DNA of 47,254 nt, from contig JAPYOP010000012.1 in assembly GCA_029938115.1 (NCBI GenBank), forward strand, positions 17,367 to 64,620, in the 5' to 3' direction. Source of the stretch: Colwellia sp. (lineage in GTDB: Bacteria; Pseudomonadota; Gammaproteobacteria; Enterobacterales; Alteromonadaceae). Positions within the stretch are counted from its first letter, which is position 1; every line of letters starts with the position of its first letter. A model generated the notes under the pieces. The model was given only the letters and a program-made list of their open reading frames with translations. It did not search any database and was not told the DNA's origin. Below are positions 8,179-17,570 of the stretch, piece by piece. The position numbers and the translations under genes were made by a program.

Positions 8179-10266
8179 TTAAGGCATGTTTTTTGTGACT
8201 ATCTTATATTGCGCTTCTAATTGAATAAGAAAAACATTTTGTTCTAAAGTTGTTAATTGTGTATACATCAAACCTTCAAAGATTTTTGTAAAGTGATAAA
8301 AGTCTTTTGATATTATAGGAAATTGCAGCGAGACTGTTTTAGCAAAATCAGAAGGACTCATATTAATCGGTTTATTTAGGCCTTTTTTTGCAATTTTGCC
8401 TAAAGCCTGTTGATATAATTTTAACCAAGGTGTTACCTTTTTACGTTTGAACCAATTGAAATTCAAATGATATATCAACGTAATAAACACCATAATAGCT
8501 ATAAGTGTTAAAGTTATGAAACCCGCAGTTTTCCATGATACATCCTTACCAAACCAGCGTTTTAAAAGATCATATTGTTGCTTACTTGAATAACCTAATA
8601 CCCAACGTGTCCATTGATAATCTAGCGCATCTAACTGCAACCTTATTGCATTGAGCCATTTAATACTTTTGAATTGATGCAGACCAAGAAAATCATTATT
8701 AAGCGAAGACTGTTGTGCTAATAACGCATTTGACCAACCACTCTCGACTCGTTGAGGATCAACTGCAGCGGTAGGATCGACTCTTTGCCAACCTTTACCT
8801 ACTAACCAAATTTCAGACCATGCATGTGCGTCATATTGATAAATACTTAAGTGACCACCCTGTTGCTTTGTTGATTGGAGCTCTTGAGTATTACCTGCAC
8901 TGTTGTATTCACCTCCTAAATAGCCAGTAACAACACGCGCTGGAATACCCGAAGCACGCATTAAGTAGGTATAAGAACTGGCATAATGAACACAAAAACC
9001 TGCTTTGGTGTCAAAAAAGAATTGATCTAAGCTGTTATTAATTAATAAAGGTGCCTTTAAAGTGTAAAAATATTGCTGCTTTCTGAAAAATTCTAAAACA
9101 GCATTAGACCTAGCAGCTAGATCAGGATATTCTTGCTTAAGCTTTAGTGCAAGTTCTTCTAATCTTGGATTACTGCCTTGAACAATGGCTAAATTACGTT
9201 GTTTATCAGTTTGACTAATCGTTAAATCCAATGGCGCTTGCAAGTAGCTTTTAATATTGTAATGAGTCATTTGACTCAACACCCGACGACTTTGAATTGT
9301 ATAGTCGCGCATTAATTTAACATTAACATCATTGCTGCGGGCAACAGTCAGTGCAAATAACCAAGTTTGAAAACTGGGCTCAACAATTACATCATAAGCA
9401 ATAGGTTTACCCATTGTTTTTGGCACAAGAAGCGGCTTTGACAAAGGTGATTTTAGCTTTGCTTTTACCCGAGACCATTTTCTACCATCATAGTTTTCTA
9501 ACGTCATTGCCCGCCAATAAAGGGTAGAATAACGAGGTACAGCACTATTGTTGAAATTGACTCTAAACGCCAGTTCACTTGATAATGCTAAGTTTGCTAT
9601 ATCTCCTGGACTTACTTCTTCAGAAAGCCCTGTTTGGGCTGACTTTGCATTAGGTACTTGCCAAAATGGCGATAAACGCGGAAAAACAACAAATAAAACA
9701 ATGGCAAGTAATGAACTTTGTAATAATAAAACAGTGATTAACTTAGTTGATGAAAATAATGATTTACTGGGTGAAAAAAGTTGCTGCAACATTATTAAAT
9801 TAACAATTATGGCGAGTATTATTACCAACGAAAAAGCTAAATTCTGTTTAAAAATAAGCGCTGATGCTAATAAGAACAAGCCAAGTAGCAATGATTGATA
9901 AAAATCCTTTCTTTGTTTTATTTCAAATGCTTTTAAGACATATGCAAACGTTAACAAATGAACCATGCTTAATAAAACGCCAAGACTACTAGCGGTTATA
10001 GCAATAGCGACACAACCACTAATTGCAAATAAAAAAAGTAAAACAGGCGATACTTTAATCGTTTGGTTAGCATTAAATTTAGTGTTAATTAACAGTGCTT
10101 GCCAACATAAACACAAAGCCAAAATAGCAAGCATCCATGAGCTGATTTCAAGAGATAAACAAGCAACATTGATTATCTGGCAGCCCCATAAAAGCCATGA
10201 ATTTTGAAGATTTAAAGAAAAGACATCTACATTTTTACCATGAGAGGTTACATGCTTAATTTTCAT
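8179..10266 (-). CDS. TgpA-like membrane transglutaminase (DUF3488/TGc)
   Basis: Residues about 25-200 form five or more membrane segments (DUF3488). A periplasmic transglutaminase core follows, with Cys425 in K-A-G-F-C-V-H-Y-A-S, His481 in D-A-H-A-W-S-E and Asp497 in R-V-D-P-T-A, so the catalytic triad is complete. A further membrane segment at about 578-600 leads to a cytoplasmic tail, the DUF4129-like position. The Pseudomonas relative TgpA is essential for growth. The gene starts 3 bp after the DUF58 gene stop and is third in a MoxR-DUF58-TgpA operon. The protein substrate is unknown. Confidence 0.93.
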   Translation of the reverse strand: MKIKHVTSHGKNVDVFSLNLQNSWLLWGCQIINVACLSLEISSWMLAILALCLCWQALLINTKFNANQTIKVSPVLLFLFAISGCVAIAITASSLGVLLSMVHLLTFAYVLKAFEIKQRKDFYQSLLLGLFLLASALIFKQNLAFSLVIILAIIVNLIMLQQLFSPSKSLFSSTKLITVLLLQSSLLAIVLFVVFPRLSPFWQVPNAKSAQTGLSEEVSPGDIANLALSSELAFRVNFNNSAVPRYSTLYWRAMTLENYDGRKWSRVKAKLKSPLSKPLLVPKTMGKPIAYDVIVEPSFQTWLFALTVARSNDVNVKLMRDYTIQSRRVLSQMTHYNIKSYLQAPLDLTISQTDKQRNLAIVQGSNPRLEELALKLKQEYPDLAARSNAVLEFFRKQQYFYTLKAPLLINNSLDQFFFDTKAGFCVHYASSYTYLMRASGIPARVVTGYLGGEYNSAGNTQELQSTKQQGGHLSIYQYDAHAWSEIWLVGKGWQRVDPTAAVDPQRVESGWSNALLAQQSSLNNDFLGLHQFKSIKWLNAIRLQLDALDYQWTRWVLGYSSKQQYDLLKRWFGKDVSWKTAGFITLTLIAIMVFITLIYHLNFNWFKRKKVTPWLKLYQQALGKIAKKGLNKPINMSPSDFAKTVSLQFPIISKDFYHFTKIFEGLMYTQLTTLEQNVFLIQLEAQYKIVTKNMP

Positions 10267-10269
10267 AAA

Positions 10270-11325
10270 TCACATGCCCCCTCTATGTCTTAATTGTGCC
10301 AAAGCAATTAAACAGTTTTGTCGGTGTTGATAACCAGAGCTTGGTTTTATCTTTACTATTTTTCGTCCTGCTTCGGTGCTTGTACCTTCTTTTAGACCAA
10401 TATCTAATAACAAGCCAAAGTCATGCTCATTTTTACTATGTTCAAGTACTAAAAAACATAAAAAACTCAGTTTTGTCTCAAAATCAGCACTAGGCATATC
10501 GCTTAACTTTAACCAATGTAAACTACCCTGCTGATTTTGATAATGCTTGCTCAGCTTACCTTGACCACGAGCTAACTGTTTCCAAGCTATTCTTGCTTGA
10601 GACTCACCTACAACATAGCTCTTCAATTCTGAGAAGTCATCAATGCCCGCGGAAAGATTACTGTGAGTAGTTGAGCTTTGCTTTGAATCATCTAATCCTG
10701 ATAAGTAATTTTGGTTACTTCTAAGCTTTTTCGGTTTAGGAAAGGCCACTAGTTGATGTGAAAAGTCTAACATCGCCCAAGTTATAAAAAGACCAAGTGG
10801 ATATTCACTAGAAACTTTAACTCTTCCTAAATTATGTACGCCCCGTGTCAAAACTAAAATAGGCAACAAAACTTGGCTTTCACCAATATCACCTTGTTCA
10901 AGTTTCACTTTCTTCGATAAGTCACCCTGCTGACTAAAGTGAAAATTAAGGTCGTAATGAATTTTTTTGGCGATGATTTTTATTGGAAAATGAACTGATT
11001 GTTTAGCAAAAGTGAATTGCTTCGCTGATGAGGTAAAGGTGATCCGTGAGAAATTATAAAAACTATGCAACATTAGGGTTATGAACAAACTAGCCAATAA
11101 ATAGCTTAATAATAGAATGATGTTATTTTGGTAATTTGTACCAAGTAAAAATAACAAAACATCAAGAAACAAATAAGCAAAACCAAATCGGGTCGGCATA
11201 ATAAATATATTACGACTTGAAAGCTTATGTTGGAAGTTGCTGGGAACTCGCTTACTTAACCAACGATTGATGCGCTTTCGAATAAAAGACTCTATTTTTT
11301 CCGTAAAAAGATTAAACATGCTCAT
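10270..11325 (-). CDS. DUF58 domain membrane protein
   Basis: Two adjacent hydrophobic segments at about residues 47-90 are followed by the DUF58 signature G-I-D-D-F-S-E-L-K-S-Y-V-V-G-E with A-W-K-Q-L-A-R (about residues 227-250). DUF58 proteins resemble VWA folds and pair with MoxR ATPases. It is the middle gene of the operon: 17 bp after moxR and 3 bp before tgpA. It probably scaffolds MoxR-dependent maturation of an envelope complex; the partner is not encoded here. Confidence 0.92.
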   Translation of the reverse strand: MSMFNLFTEKIESFIRKRINRWLSKRVPSNFQHKLSSRNIFIMPTRFGFAYLFLDVLLFLLGTNYQNNIILLLSYLLASLFITLMLHSFYNFSRITFTSSAKQFTFAKQSVHFPIKIIAKKIHYDLNFHFSQQGDLSKKVKLEQGDIGESQVLLPILVLTRGVHNLGRVKVSSEYPLGLFITWAMLDFSHQLVAFPKPKKLRSNQNYLSGLDDSKQSSTTHSNLSAGIDDFSELKSYVVGESQARIAWKQLARGQGKLSKHYQNQQGSLHWLKLSDMPSADFETKLSFLCFLVLEHSKNEHDFGLLLDIGLKEGTSTEAGRKIVKIKPSSGYQHRQNCLIALAQLRHRGGM

Positions 11326-11342
11326 AGTTTCAGCAACTTAAA

Positions 11343-12302
11343 TTAGCTAGCTAAAGGGTTTAACACATCAACACTTTGCAATATATGCTCGCTAATCGTT
11401 ACATTATTATGTTGCTCTTGGCCGTTTATCTCTAATCTATGCTCACAAACAGCATAAAAAACCGCTTTAATATCATCAGGTAAAAGATAATCACGATTAT
11501 CAATAAATGCCCATGCTTTGGCTGCAGCCAATAAAGCCTTACCCGCACGAGGAGATAAAGGGCTGCAAGCTAACTTATCTGTTGTTTCTTCTTTAAATAC
11601 ACTATGTTGTCCCCTGCTAACACGACAAAGGGCTATTATGTATTCAATTATAGATTCAGATGTATGTACTTGCTGAACAGATTTTTGCATGATCATCAAA
11701 CTTTCAACACTCAACTCTCTTATGGTTTGGCTTTCATGAACTACGCTACCAGAAGATAATAAAATTCTTTTTTCAGCATCAATATCAGGAAATCCTAACG
11801 ATACTCTCATCATAAAACGATCAAGTTGAGATTCCGGTAACGGATAAGTACCCGCATGATATAAAGGGTTTTGAGTAGCAATAACAAAAAACGGCTCAGG
11901 TAATTGGTGGGTTGTACCATCGATACTCACTTGTTTTTCTTCCATAGCTTCAAGTAATGCACTTTGAGTTTTTGGACTGGCGCGATTAATTTCGTCAGCG
12001 AGCACAACTTGATTGAAAATAGGCCCTTTATGAAGCTCAAACGTTTGATTATTCGTGTTGAAAATTGAAATTCCGATAACATCTGCAGGCAAGAGATCAC
12101 TGGTAAATTGTGTTCGCTGATAACTTAACTTTAAAGTTTCAGCTAAAGTATGAGCCAAAGTTGTTTTACCCATGCCGGGTAAGTCTTCAATCAGCAAATG
12201 TCCTTGAGCAAGTATACAAGCTAAGGCTAAACGACATTCATGAGGCTTACCTAATACAACAGACTCTATTTGCTCTAAAATGGCATTGATAGTTTTTTGC
12301 AT
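11343..12302 (-). CDS. MoxR family AAA+ ATPase
   Basis: Walker A is L-P-G-M-G-K-T-T at residues 41-48, Walker B is V-V-L-A-D-E-I-N-R-A, and a sensor region I-A-T-Q-N-P and arginine finger segment E-S-Q-L-D-R-F-M-M-R follow. MoxR ATPases act as chaperones for assembly or metal insertion of client complexes. It is the first gene of the three-gene set with DUF58 and TgpA. The ATG directly abuts the T-run of the upstream aroG terminator, and no good Shine-Dalgarno is visible. The start is still supported by normal family length and by the absence of other early ATGs. Confidence 0.94.
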   Translation of the reverse strand: MQKTINAILEQIESVVLGKPHECRLALACILAQGHLLIEDLPGMGKTTLAHTLAETLKLSYQRTQFTSDLLPADVIGISIFNTNNQTFELHKGPIFNQVVLADEINRASPKTQSALLEAMEEKQVSIDGTTHQLPEPFFVIATQNPLYHAGTYPLPESQLDRFMMRVSLGFPDIDAEKRILLSSGSVVHESQTIRELSVESLMIMQKSVQQVHTSESIIEYIIALCRVSRGQHSVFKEETTDKLACSPLSPRAGKALLAAAKAWAFIDNRDYLLPDDIKAVFYAVCEHRLEINGQEQHNNVTISEHILQSVDVLNPLAS

Positions 12303-12305
12303 AAA

Positions 12306-12345
12306 AAAACGTCTACTTAAATAATGTATTTATAGTAGACGTTTT
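12306..12345 (-). terminator. Terminator of aroG, abutting moxR
   Basis: A perfect 12-bp stem (aaaacgtctact 12306-12317 against agtagacgtttt 12334-12345) extends into an inner stem around loop atg. On the minus strand it ends in seven T followed at once by the moxR ATG. It should terminate aroG transcription. Confidence 0.88.
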
Positions 12346-12404
12346 ATCATGCTTTGCTCTTTTTTAATAGCAATGCGGCATAGTAGCTAAGCACTATTTA
12401 TGTA

Positions 12405-13457
12405 TTATGACTTTCTTCTGGTTAAAACAGCATCACTTAACTGTGCTAGTAAAGTTTCTGTATCGCTCCAGCCAATACAGGCATCAGTAATACTTTGGCC
12501 ATATACTTGCGCTTTTCCATCAATAAGCTTTTGATTGCCTTCAACTAAATGACTTTCCACCATAACACCAAAAATATCTTTATTACCTTGGCTTATTTGA
12601 CTACTTACATCAGTTGAAACTAACATTTGGTTTTCAAATTTTTTGCTTGAATTAGCGTGGCTAAAATCAATCATCATTTTGGTATTTAAACCGCTAGCAT
12701 CGAGTTGTGATGTTACTTCTTTAACGCTTTTTTCATCGAAGTTAGTTGTTTTACCGCCACGTAAAATAATATGGCAATCACTATTTCCCGTCGTTTCAAC
12801 AATGGCTGCATGACCAAATTTAGTAACAGATAAAAAGTGATGTGAAGCTGCAGCAGAGCCTATTGCATCAATAGCAATTTTAATCGTACCATCGGTACCA
12901 TTTTTAAAACCAACCGGACAAGAAAGTCCAGAGGCTAATTCACGATGAACTTGAGATTCAGTTGTACGTGCGCCAATAGCCCCCCAACACATAAAGTCAG
13001 CCATGTATTGAGGTGTAATCATATCTAAGAACTCTCCGGCTGTAGGTAAACCAAGCTCATTAATATCAAGTAATAATTGTCTACCTATGCGTAAACCGTC
13101 ATTAAGCTTAAAGCTATTATCCATGTACGGGTCATTAATTAAACCTTTCCAACCAACCGTTGTGCGTGGTTTTTCAAAATACACACGCATCACTATTTCT
13201 AAACTGTTTTTGTATTTTTCACGTAGTTTTACTAAGCGTTGACCATATTCAAGAGCCGCTTCAGGATCATGAATAGAACAAGGTCCGATAACCACAAGTA
13301 AGCGATCATCTTTATCATTAAATATATTGTGTATTGCAGCTCGACCAGAAACGACCGACTTAGTTGCTTGCTCTGACGCTGGAAATCGTTCTAGTAATGC
13401 GATAGGAGGTAATAAGTCTTTGATTTTATTGATGCGCACATCGTCAGTTTGATACAT
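12405..13457 (-). CDS. aroG: 3-deoxy-7-phosphoheptulonate (DAHP) synthase, AroG type
   Basis: This class I DAHP synthase condenses phosphoenolpyruvate and erythrose-4-phosphate, the first step of aromatic amino acid synthesis. Motifs include V-V-I-G-P-C-S-I-H-D (metal Cys), R-V-Y-F-E-K-P-R-T-T, G-A-R-T-T-E-S and D-F-S-H-A-N-S. From the ATG at 13457 the protein is 350 residues, the length of E. coli AroG, and its start MYQTDDVRINKIKDLLPP aligns with E. coli. A GAGAAAG ribosome site precedes it. The frame is open for 45 more codons upstream, but that part is Lys/Asn-rich and unrelated, so it was left out. Which aromatic amino acid inhibits it (Phe, Tyr or Trp) is not decided. A perfect 8-bp tandem agtgttaa at 13561-13576 and a 7-bp hairpin at 13479-13499 lie in the leader. 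Confidence 0.93.
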   Translation of the reverse strand: MYQTDDVRINKIKDLLPPIALLERFPASEQATKSVVSGRAAIHNIFNDKDDRLLVVIGPCSIHDPEAALEYGQRLVKLREKYKNSLEIVMRVYFEKPRTTVGWKGLINDPYMDNSFKLNDGLRIGRQLLLDINELGLPTAGEFLDMITPQYMADFMCWGAIGARTTESQVHRELASGLSCPVGFKNGTDGTIKIAIDAIGSAAASHHFLSVTKFGHAAIVETTGNSDCHIILRGGKTTNFDEKSVKEVTSQLDASGLNTKMMIDFSHANSSKKFENQMLVSTDVSSQISQGNKDIFGVMVESHLVEGNQKLIDGKAQVYGQSITDACIGWSDTETLLAQLSDAVLTRRKS

Positions 13458-13655
13458 AATTCTTTCTCTTTTCTTTTTACTACTATTTAAGTTAGTAGTG
13501 TTAATTTGTCCTTTCTTTACGTCTAGACATCCAAATAAATAATCCCGAAGCCAATTTACCAGTGTTAAAGTGTTAATACCAGTATATTCCAATGGAGAAA
13601 GCTGAAAAAGGTTATATAATTATAGAATAACTAAATACCTTAAGGACTTAGGAAA

Positions 13656-14642
13656 ATGATAGACAATACATTGCCATTACTGGATCTTCATCGCCATTTA
13701 GATGGAAACATTCGCCCAGCGACCATTTGGCAACTAGCAGAAAAAAATAACATAGCTTTACCTACAACTCAATTTGAAGATTTTATCCCTTATGTTCAAA
13801 TACAGCACAGCGAATCTGATTTACTGGCTTTTTTGAAAAAACTAGATTGGGGCGTTGCGGTTTTAAAGAGTCTAGATGATGTTAAGCGTGTCGCTTATGA
13901 AAATGTTGAAGATGCCTTCAATGCTGGCTTAACTTACGCTGAATTGCGTTTTTCCCCTTATTACATGTCGATGAATCATAACTTACCTATTAGCGATGTT
14001 GTTGCTGCTGTCATAGACGGTGTTCACATAGGAATGAAAGACTTTAATGTGAAAATTAATTTAATTGGTATTTTAAGCCGTACTTTTGGTGTTGAGCAGT
14101 GCCAATTTGAATTAGATGCCTTACTCACTCATAAACAGCACTTAATTGCTGTAGATTTAGCGGGTGATGAATACAACTTTCCTGGTGAGTTATTTGTTGA
14201 TCATTTTAAGCAAGCTCGTGACGCTGGTTTGCAAATAACCGTGCATGCAGGTGAAGCTGGTGGCGCTAAAAGTGTTTGGCAGGCTATCAATGAATTAGGC
14301 GCAACACGTATTGGTCATGGTGTAGCGACTATAGAAGACGAAAAATTATTGTCTTACATGGTCAATAACGATATTGCTATTGAATCGTGTTTAACGTCTA
14401 ATTTTCAAACTGGCACAGTTACAAATTTAAGCCAACATCCGTTAAAGGCATTTCTTGAACATGGTATAAAAGCTTGCTTGAATACTGATGACCCTGCAGT
14501 GCAAGGCATAGAGATAAAACATGAATACGAAGTTGCAAAACAAACTTTAAAACTTAACGACAAAGAAATTAGCCAATTACAAAAAAATGCTATCGAAGTT
14601 TGCTTTTTATCTGACAGTGACAAAAAAGAATTATTTAAATAG
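13656..14642 (+). CDS. add: Adenosine deaminase
   Basis: It hydrolyses adenosine and deoxyadenosine to inosine forms. Zinc ligands are in D-L-H-R-H-L-D-G (H-x-H), V-H-A-G-E-A-G-G (His and catalytic Glu), and L-N-T-D-D-P (Asp-Asp), with R-I-G-H-G-V between them. The 328-residue length is normal. An AGGA site precedes the ATG at 13656. The gene is divergent from aroG and heads the nucleoside block: its product inosine feeds DeoD, the next gene. Confidence 0.95.
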   Translation: MIDNTLPLLDLHRHLDGNIRPATIWQLAEKNNIALPTTQFEDFIPYVQIQHSESDLLAFLKKLDWGVAVLKSLDDVKRVAYENVEDAFNAGLTYAELRFSPYYMSMNHNLPISDVVAAVIDGVHIGMKDFNVKINLIGILSRTFGVEQCQFELDALLTHKQHLIAVDLAGDEYNFPGELFVDHFKQARDAGLQITVHAGEAGGAKSVWQAINELGATRIGHGVATIEDEKLLSYMVNNDIAIESCLTSNFQTGTVTNLSQHPLKAFLEHGIKACLNTDDPAVQGIEIKHEYEVAKQTLKLNDKEISQLQKNAIEVCFLSDSDKKELFK

Positions 14643-14796
14643 CTGGAATTTTATAAGGAAAGAGTTTAATTTTTATTACCTAGTTGATAATATTCATCCG
14701 CTAATTGCTACATCAGTAAAATACCCTTGATAGCTGTTCTTGATAGTTGAAAATGCATTCTCAAGATTTCAGGCTAAAAACTTGCTGGTTCATCTA

Positions 14797-14826
14797 TTTA
14801 AACTGAAGTTATTTACTTCGTTAAAC
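14797..14826 (+). other. Imperfect inverted repeat in deoD leader
   Basis: gaagt (14805-14809) and acttc (14815-14819) flank a 5-base loop, with outer AAA/TTT and GTT/AAC pairs and small bulges. It lies 25 bp upstream of deoD in the 209-bp add-deoD spacer. It may be an operator or an RNA hairpin; no U-run follows, so it is not a typical terminator. Nothing else was recognised in this spacer. Confidence 0.35.
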
Positions 14827-14851
14827 TAAAGATATAAACAAGGGACATTTC

Positions 14852-15556
14852 ATGAGCACACCACATATTTCCGCAAATTTAGGCGATTTCGCCGAAACTG
14901 TTTTAATGCCAGGCGATCCGCTAAGAGCAAAATTTATCGCAGAAAACTTCCTCGATGACATTAAATGTGTAACCAGTGTACGTAATATGTTTGGCTATAC
15001 GGGCACTTATAAAGGTAAACCTATCTCTGTTATGGGTTCAGGCATGGGCGTACCATCTATTTCAATTTATGCAACTGAACTATATAAAGATTTTGGTGTA
15101 GAAAACATCATTCGTATTGGTTCTTGTGGTGCGGTGCGTGATGACATAAAAATTCGTGACATCATCATTGGCATGGCGGCAAGTACTGATTCTAATGTTA
15201 ATCGTATTCGATTTAATCAATGTGACTTTGCGGCAACAGCTGACTTTAGTTTATTACATAAAGTTGTTAATACGGCTGATAAACTTGGCAAAAAAGTGCA
15301 TGTAGGTAACATTTTTACTGCCGACTTATTCTATACACCACAACCTGAAATGTTTGCTTTGATGGAAAAGTATGGCATTTTAGCTGTTGAAATGGAGGCT
15401 GCCGGCTTGTATGGCGTAGCTGCTGAATATGGCAAAAAAGCGCTAACCGTATTAACGGTGTCCGATCACATAAAAACAGGTGAGCAAACAACTGCAGACG
15501 AACGAGAGAGTACGTTCAAAGATATGATGGAATTAACACTAGAAAGTATTTTGTAG
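14852..15556 (+). CDS. deoD: Purine-nucleoside phosphorylase DeoD
   Basis: It phosphorolyses purine (deoxy)ribonucleosides to base and (deoxy)ribose-1-phosphate. The hallmarks of the hexameric bacterial type are present: M-P-G-D-P-L-R-A-K (phosphate), [24 protein letters not shown] and T-V-S-D-H-I (Asp204-type general acid). The length of 234 matches E. coli. It stands between add and the remnant gene at 15567. DeoB and DeoC, encoded further on, consume its sugar product. Confidence 0.96.
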   Translation: MSTPHISANLGDFAETVLMPGDPLRAKFIAENFLDDIKCVTSVRNMFGYTGTYKGKPISVMGSGMGVPSISIYATELYKDFGVENIIRIGSCGAVRDDIKIRDIIIGMAASTDSNVNRIRFNQCDFAATADFSLLHKVVNTADKLGKKVHVGNIFTADLFYTPQPEMFALMEKYGILAVEMEAAGLYGVAAEYGKKALTVLTVSDHIKTGEQTTADERESTFKDMMELTLESIL

Positions 15557-15566
15557 GAGGCACCTA

Positions 15567-15895
15567 GTGTTAGAACGCTTATTTGTGTTCGAAACCTTAG
15601 GACCTGGTCGTCCCAACGGGCATATACTTGCCGACATTGGCGGTACTTGAGACGAAGCATCACTAAAAGGTAATTTGCATCAAAAAGGCTGGGGAGCCGA
15701 AATGGGCTTCCCTGGGCTGACACTTGATGAAAATGGTACGGTAGTTGAAGGTTTTGTCTTTACCTCTGAAAATTTAACAAATCACTGGCGTCAGCTTGAT
15801 GAATTTGAAGGTGAAGCCTATCAGCAAGTTCTGACCTAGGTAAAAATAGCGATGCTAATTTTATTGATGCTTATGTTTATGCTTTAAAACTGTAA
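15567..15895 (+). pseudogene. Gamma-glutamylcyclotransferase-like (AIG2/GGCT) pseudogene
   Basis: A GTG at 15567, 7 bases after a strong GGAGG, opens a frame L-E-R-L-F-V-F-E-T-L-G-P-G-R-P-N-G-H, a GGCT/AIG2-like start. The frame hits TGA at 15648 where relatives have Trp (G-G-T-W-D-E-A). It then resumes with K-G-W-G-A-E-M-G-F-P-G and L-D-E-F-E-G-E-A-Y-Q. A TAG occurs at 15837, but in another frame the expected C-terminus D-A-Y-V-Y-A-L-K continues to TAA at 15895, so an indel is also present. The substrate loop, usually Y-G-T-L, is F-E-T-L. It starts 11 bp after deoD and was probably co-transcribed. Decay by one nonsense and one frameshift mutation looks recent, because most of the sequence is intact. 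Confidence 0.85.
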
Positions 15896-15917
15896 TGGTT
15901 GATTTGTAGGTTAATGA

Positions 15918-16811
15918 TTAACTTAGTAACCTTCGCCCTGCACTTATAATTTCTTGAGATATATTTTTATTTATCCCTTTCACTAATACCCAACTATGCC
16001 AATACAATGTTTCTATTAGTTGCTTTTCTGGACATAATTTTATTAACTCTCCTGAGCGTAATTCATTTCTAATTTGTAATTCAGGTAATAAACAGTAAGC
16101 AACGCCCTGCTTTGCCAATTCGACAAAAGCCTCTGACGAACGCACACTATGACAATAATATTCGCTAGCTGCTAAATCAAAGTATTTAGCAATAAAGCGC
16201 ACATGGGTATCATCTTTATGGTCATAACTTATTGCAGGTGCCATTTTTAAAGATGCTTTAGTAACACCTTTGCTAAAGTATTTTTGCTGAAAGCTTTTAG
16301 ATGAAACCAAGCAATAGTTCATTTTCCCCAATTCAAAAGAGCGATAGCCTTTTAAAGGCTTTTCAATAACGCTTACTGCACCAATAGCTTCGCCTGAACG
16401 TAATTTATCTAACGTTCTTTCTTCGTGCTCTACCAATAGATTTAGCTCAACTAAATGCTCTTTTAAAACAGGCGTTACAGCTTTAATAAACCAAGTTGCA
16501 ACACTATCAGCATTAACAGCAAATGATAATTTCATCGGTTTTATTGGTTTGTCGGGTAGTAACTCAGGCAAGAGTTCATTTTCTAACTGCTGAACTTTTT
16601 TAAAATGACTCAGTAATTGTGCCCCAACATCTGTTAATTGAATCGGTTGACTACGAATTAAAATAGGCTGACCAATATTTTCTTCTAACAACTTAATTCG
16701 CTGAGAAATAGCTGATTGTGAAATAGATAATTTATTTGCTGCTAATTCAAAATTTTGCGTTTCAATAATAGCGCCAAGCGCAGTTAATAACTTGTAATCA
16801 AATCCAGACAT
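15918..16811 (-). CDS. argP: LysR-type regulator, ArgP (IciA) type
   Basis: The N-terminal winged helix-turn-helix (A-A-N-K-L-S-I-S-Q-S-A-I-S-Q-R-I-K-L-L-E) is followed by a LysR effector domain. Its start D-Y-K-L-L-T-A-L and overall length of 297 match ArgP, which in E. coli senses lysine/arginine and activates the arginine exporter argO. Here the divergent gene is a LysE/ArgO-family exporter, which strongly supports that pairing. It is convergent with the GGCT remnant. Confidence 0.88.
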   Translation of the reverse strand: MSGFDYKLLTALGAIIETQNFELAANKLSISQSAISQRIKLLEENIGQPILIRSQPIQLTDVGAQLLSHFKKVQQLENELLPELLPDKPIKPMKLSFAVNADSVATWFIKAVTPVLKEHLVELNLLVEHEERTLDKLRSGEAIGAVSVIEKPLKGYRSFELGKMNYCLVSSKSFQQKYFSKGVTKASLKMAPAISYDHKDDTHVRFIAKYFDLAASEYYCHSVRSSEAFVELAKQGVAYCLLPELQIRNELRSGELIKLCPEKQLIETLYWHSWVLVKGINKNISQEIISAGRRLLS

Positions 16812-16923
16812 AAGTTTTACTTATAATAATTAAGTTTTATTAATTATATTTATTTTATTGAAAAGTGCAAACTAGTTTCTTTGAAAATTTACCTTTCAAT
16901 TTACCCACACGAGGAGAGTAAAA
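16812..16923. promoter_or_regulatory. Divergent argP-argO control region
   Basis: This 112-bp, very AT-rich spacer separates the two divergent genes. LysR proteins commonly bind such sites at T-N11-A motifs within dyads, and several T/A-rich candidates exist, but no single site stands out. A GAGGAGA ribosome site precedes the exporter ATG at 16924. Confidence 0.5.
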
Positions 16924-17544
16924 ATGATCATGACAGCAGCAATTCAAGGTTTTATATTAACTTTAAGTATGATCATTCCCATTGGCAGTCAAAATTCAAT
17001 GTTATTGTCACAAGGAATTAATAAAAACCATCATTTAATGACCGCTGGATTGTTTATGTTGTATGACGCCATGCTTATTTCATTAGGCGTACTTGGTGGC
17101 AGCATCATTCTTTCAAGCAATGATACACTTTTCACATTGCTAACTTGGGGTGGTATCGCATTTTTATTAAGCTACGGTGCCATGTCTTTCAAAGCAGCGA
17201 TTATAGGAATGAATGCAGATCTAAGCAGTGTAATAAATCAAAAGTCTATTAAGGTTGTGATAATTACGAGTCTAATTGTTACTTTTTTAAATCCTCACGC
17301 ATACATTGATACCGTTATGGTTATTGGTAGTGTTGGTGGTCAATATAGTGGAGATGCAAAAATAGTCTTTTTATTAGGCGCCATATCCGGATCTATTGTG
17401 TGGTTTTCAACCTTAGCATTAGGCGCTGCGAAACTTTCCGTTCAATTGAGTAAACCTAAGGTTAAAGCTGTGATTGATTTTAGTATTGGCTTAGTTATGT
17501 GGTTTATTGCTTGGTCATTATTGATGACTTGGTTGTCAAAATAG
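16924..17544 (+). CDS. argO: LysE/ArgO family amino acid exporter
   Basis: A small membrane protein of 206 residues with about six hydrophobic segments. The N-terminal signature G-F-I-L-T-L-S-M-I-I-P-I-G-S-Q-N and the mid-protein F-L-N-P-H-A-Y-I-D-T are LysE/ArgO hallmarks. It would export arginine or lysine across the inner membrane, driven by the proton gradient. Divergent from an ArgP-like activator, its likely regulator. The substrate is inferred from family and context. Confidence 0.9.
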   Translation: MIMTAAIQGFILTLSMIIPIGSQNSMLLSQGINKNHHLMTAGLFMLYDAMLISLGVLGGSIILSSNDTLFTLLTWGGIAFLLSYGAMSFKAAIIGMNADLSSVINQKSIKVVIITSLIVTFLNPHAYIDTVMVIGSVGGQYSGDAKIVFLLGAISGSIVWFSTLALGAAKLSVQLSKPKVKAVIDFSIGLVMWFIAWSLLMTWLSK

Positions 17545-17570
17545 TAAATATTGTTCAGGTTACTTAAATA

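Noticed and set aside
9548-10207. Plus-strand open frames opposite tgpA
   Set aside because: They mirror the minus-strand gene, have no ribosome sites or recognisable domains, and TgpA has a full catalytic triad.
13458-13592. 45-codon N-terminal extension of aroG
   Set aside because: The internal ATG at 13457 has a ribosome site and gives the exact AroG length and start; the extension is unlike any DAHP synthase and is low-complexity near its end.
15648-15650. In-frame TGA read as selenocysteine or Trp recoding
   Set aside because: The expected residue is Trp in a non-redox position, other genes use TGA normally as stop or not at all, and a second lesion shows plain decay.
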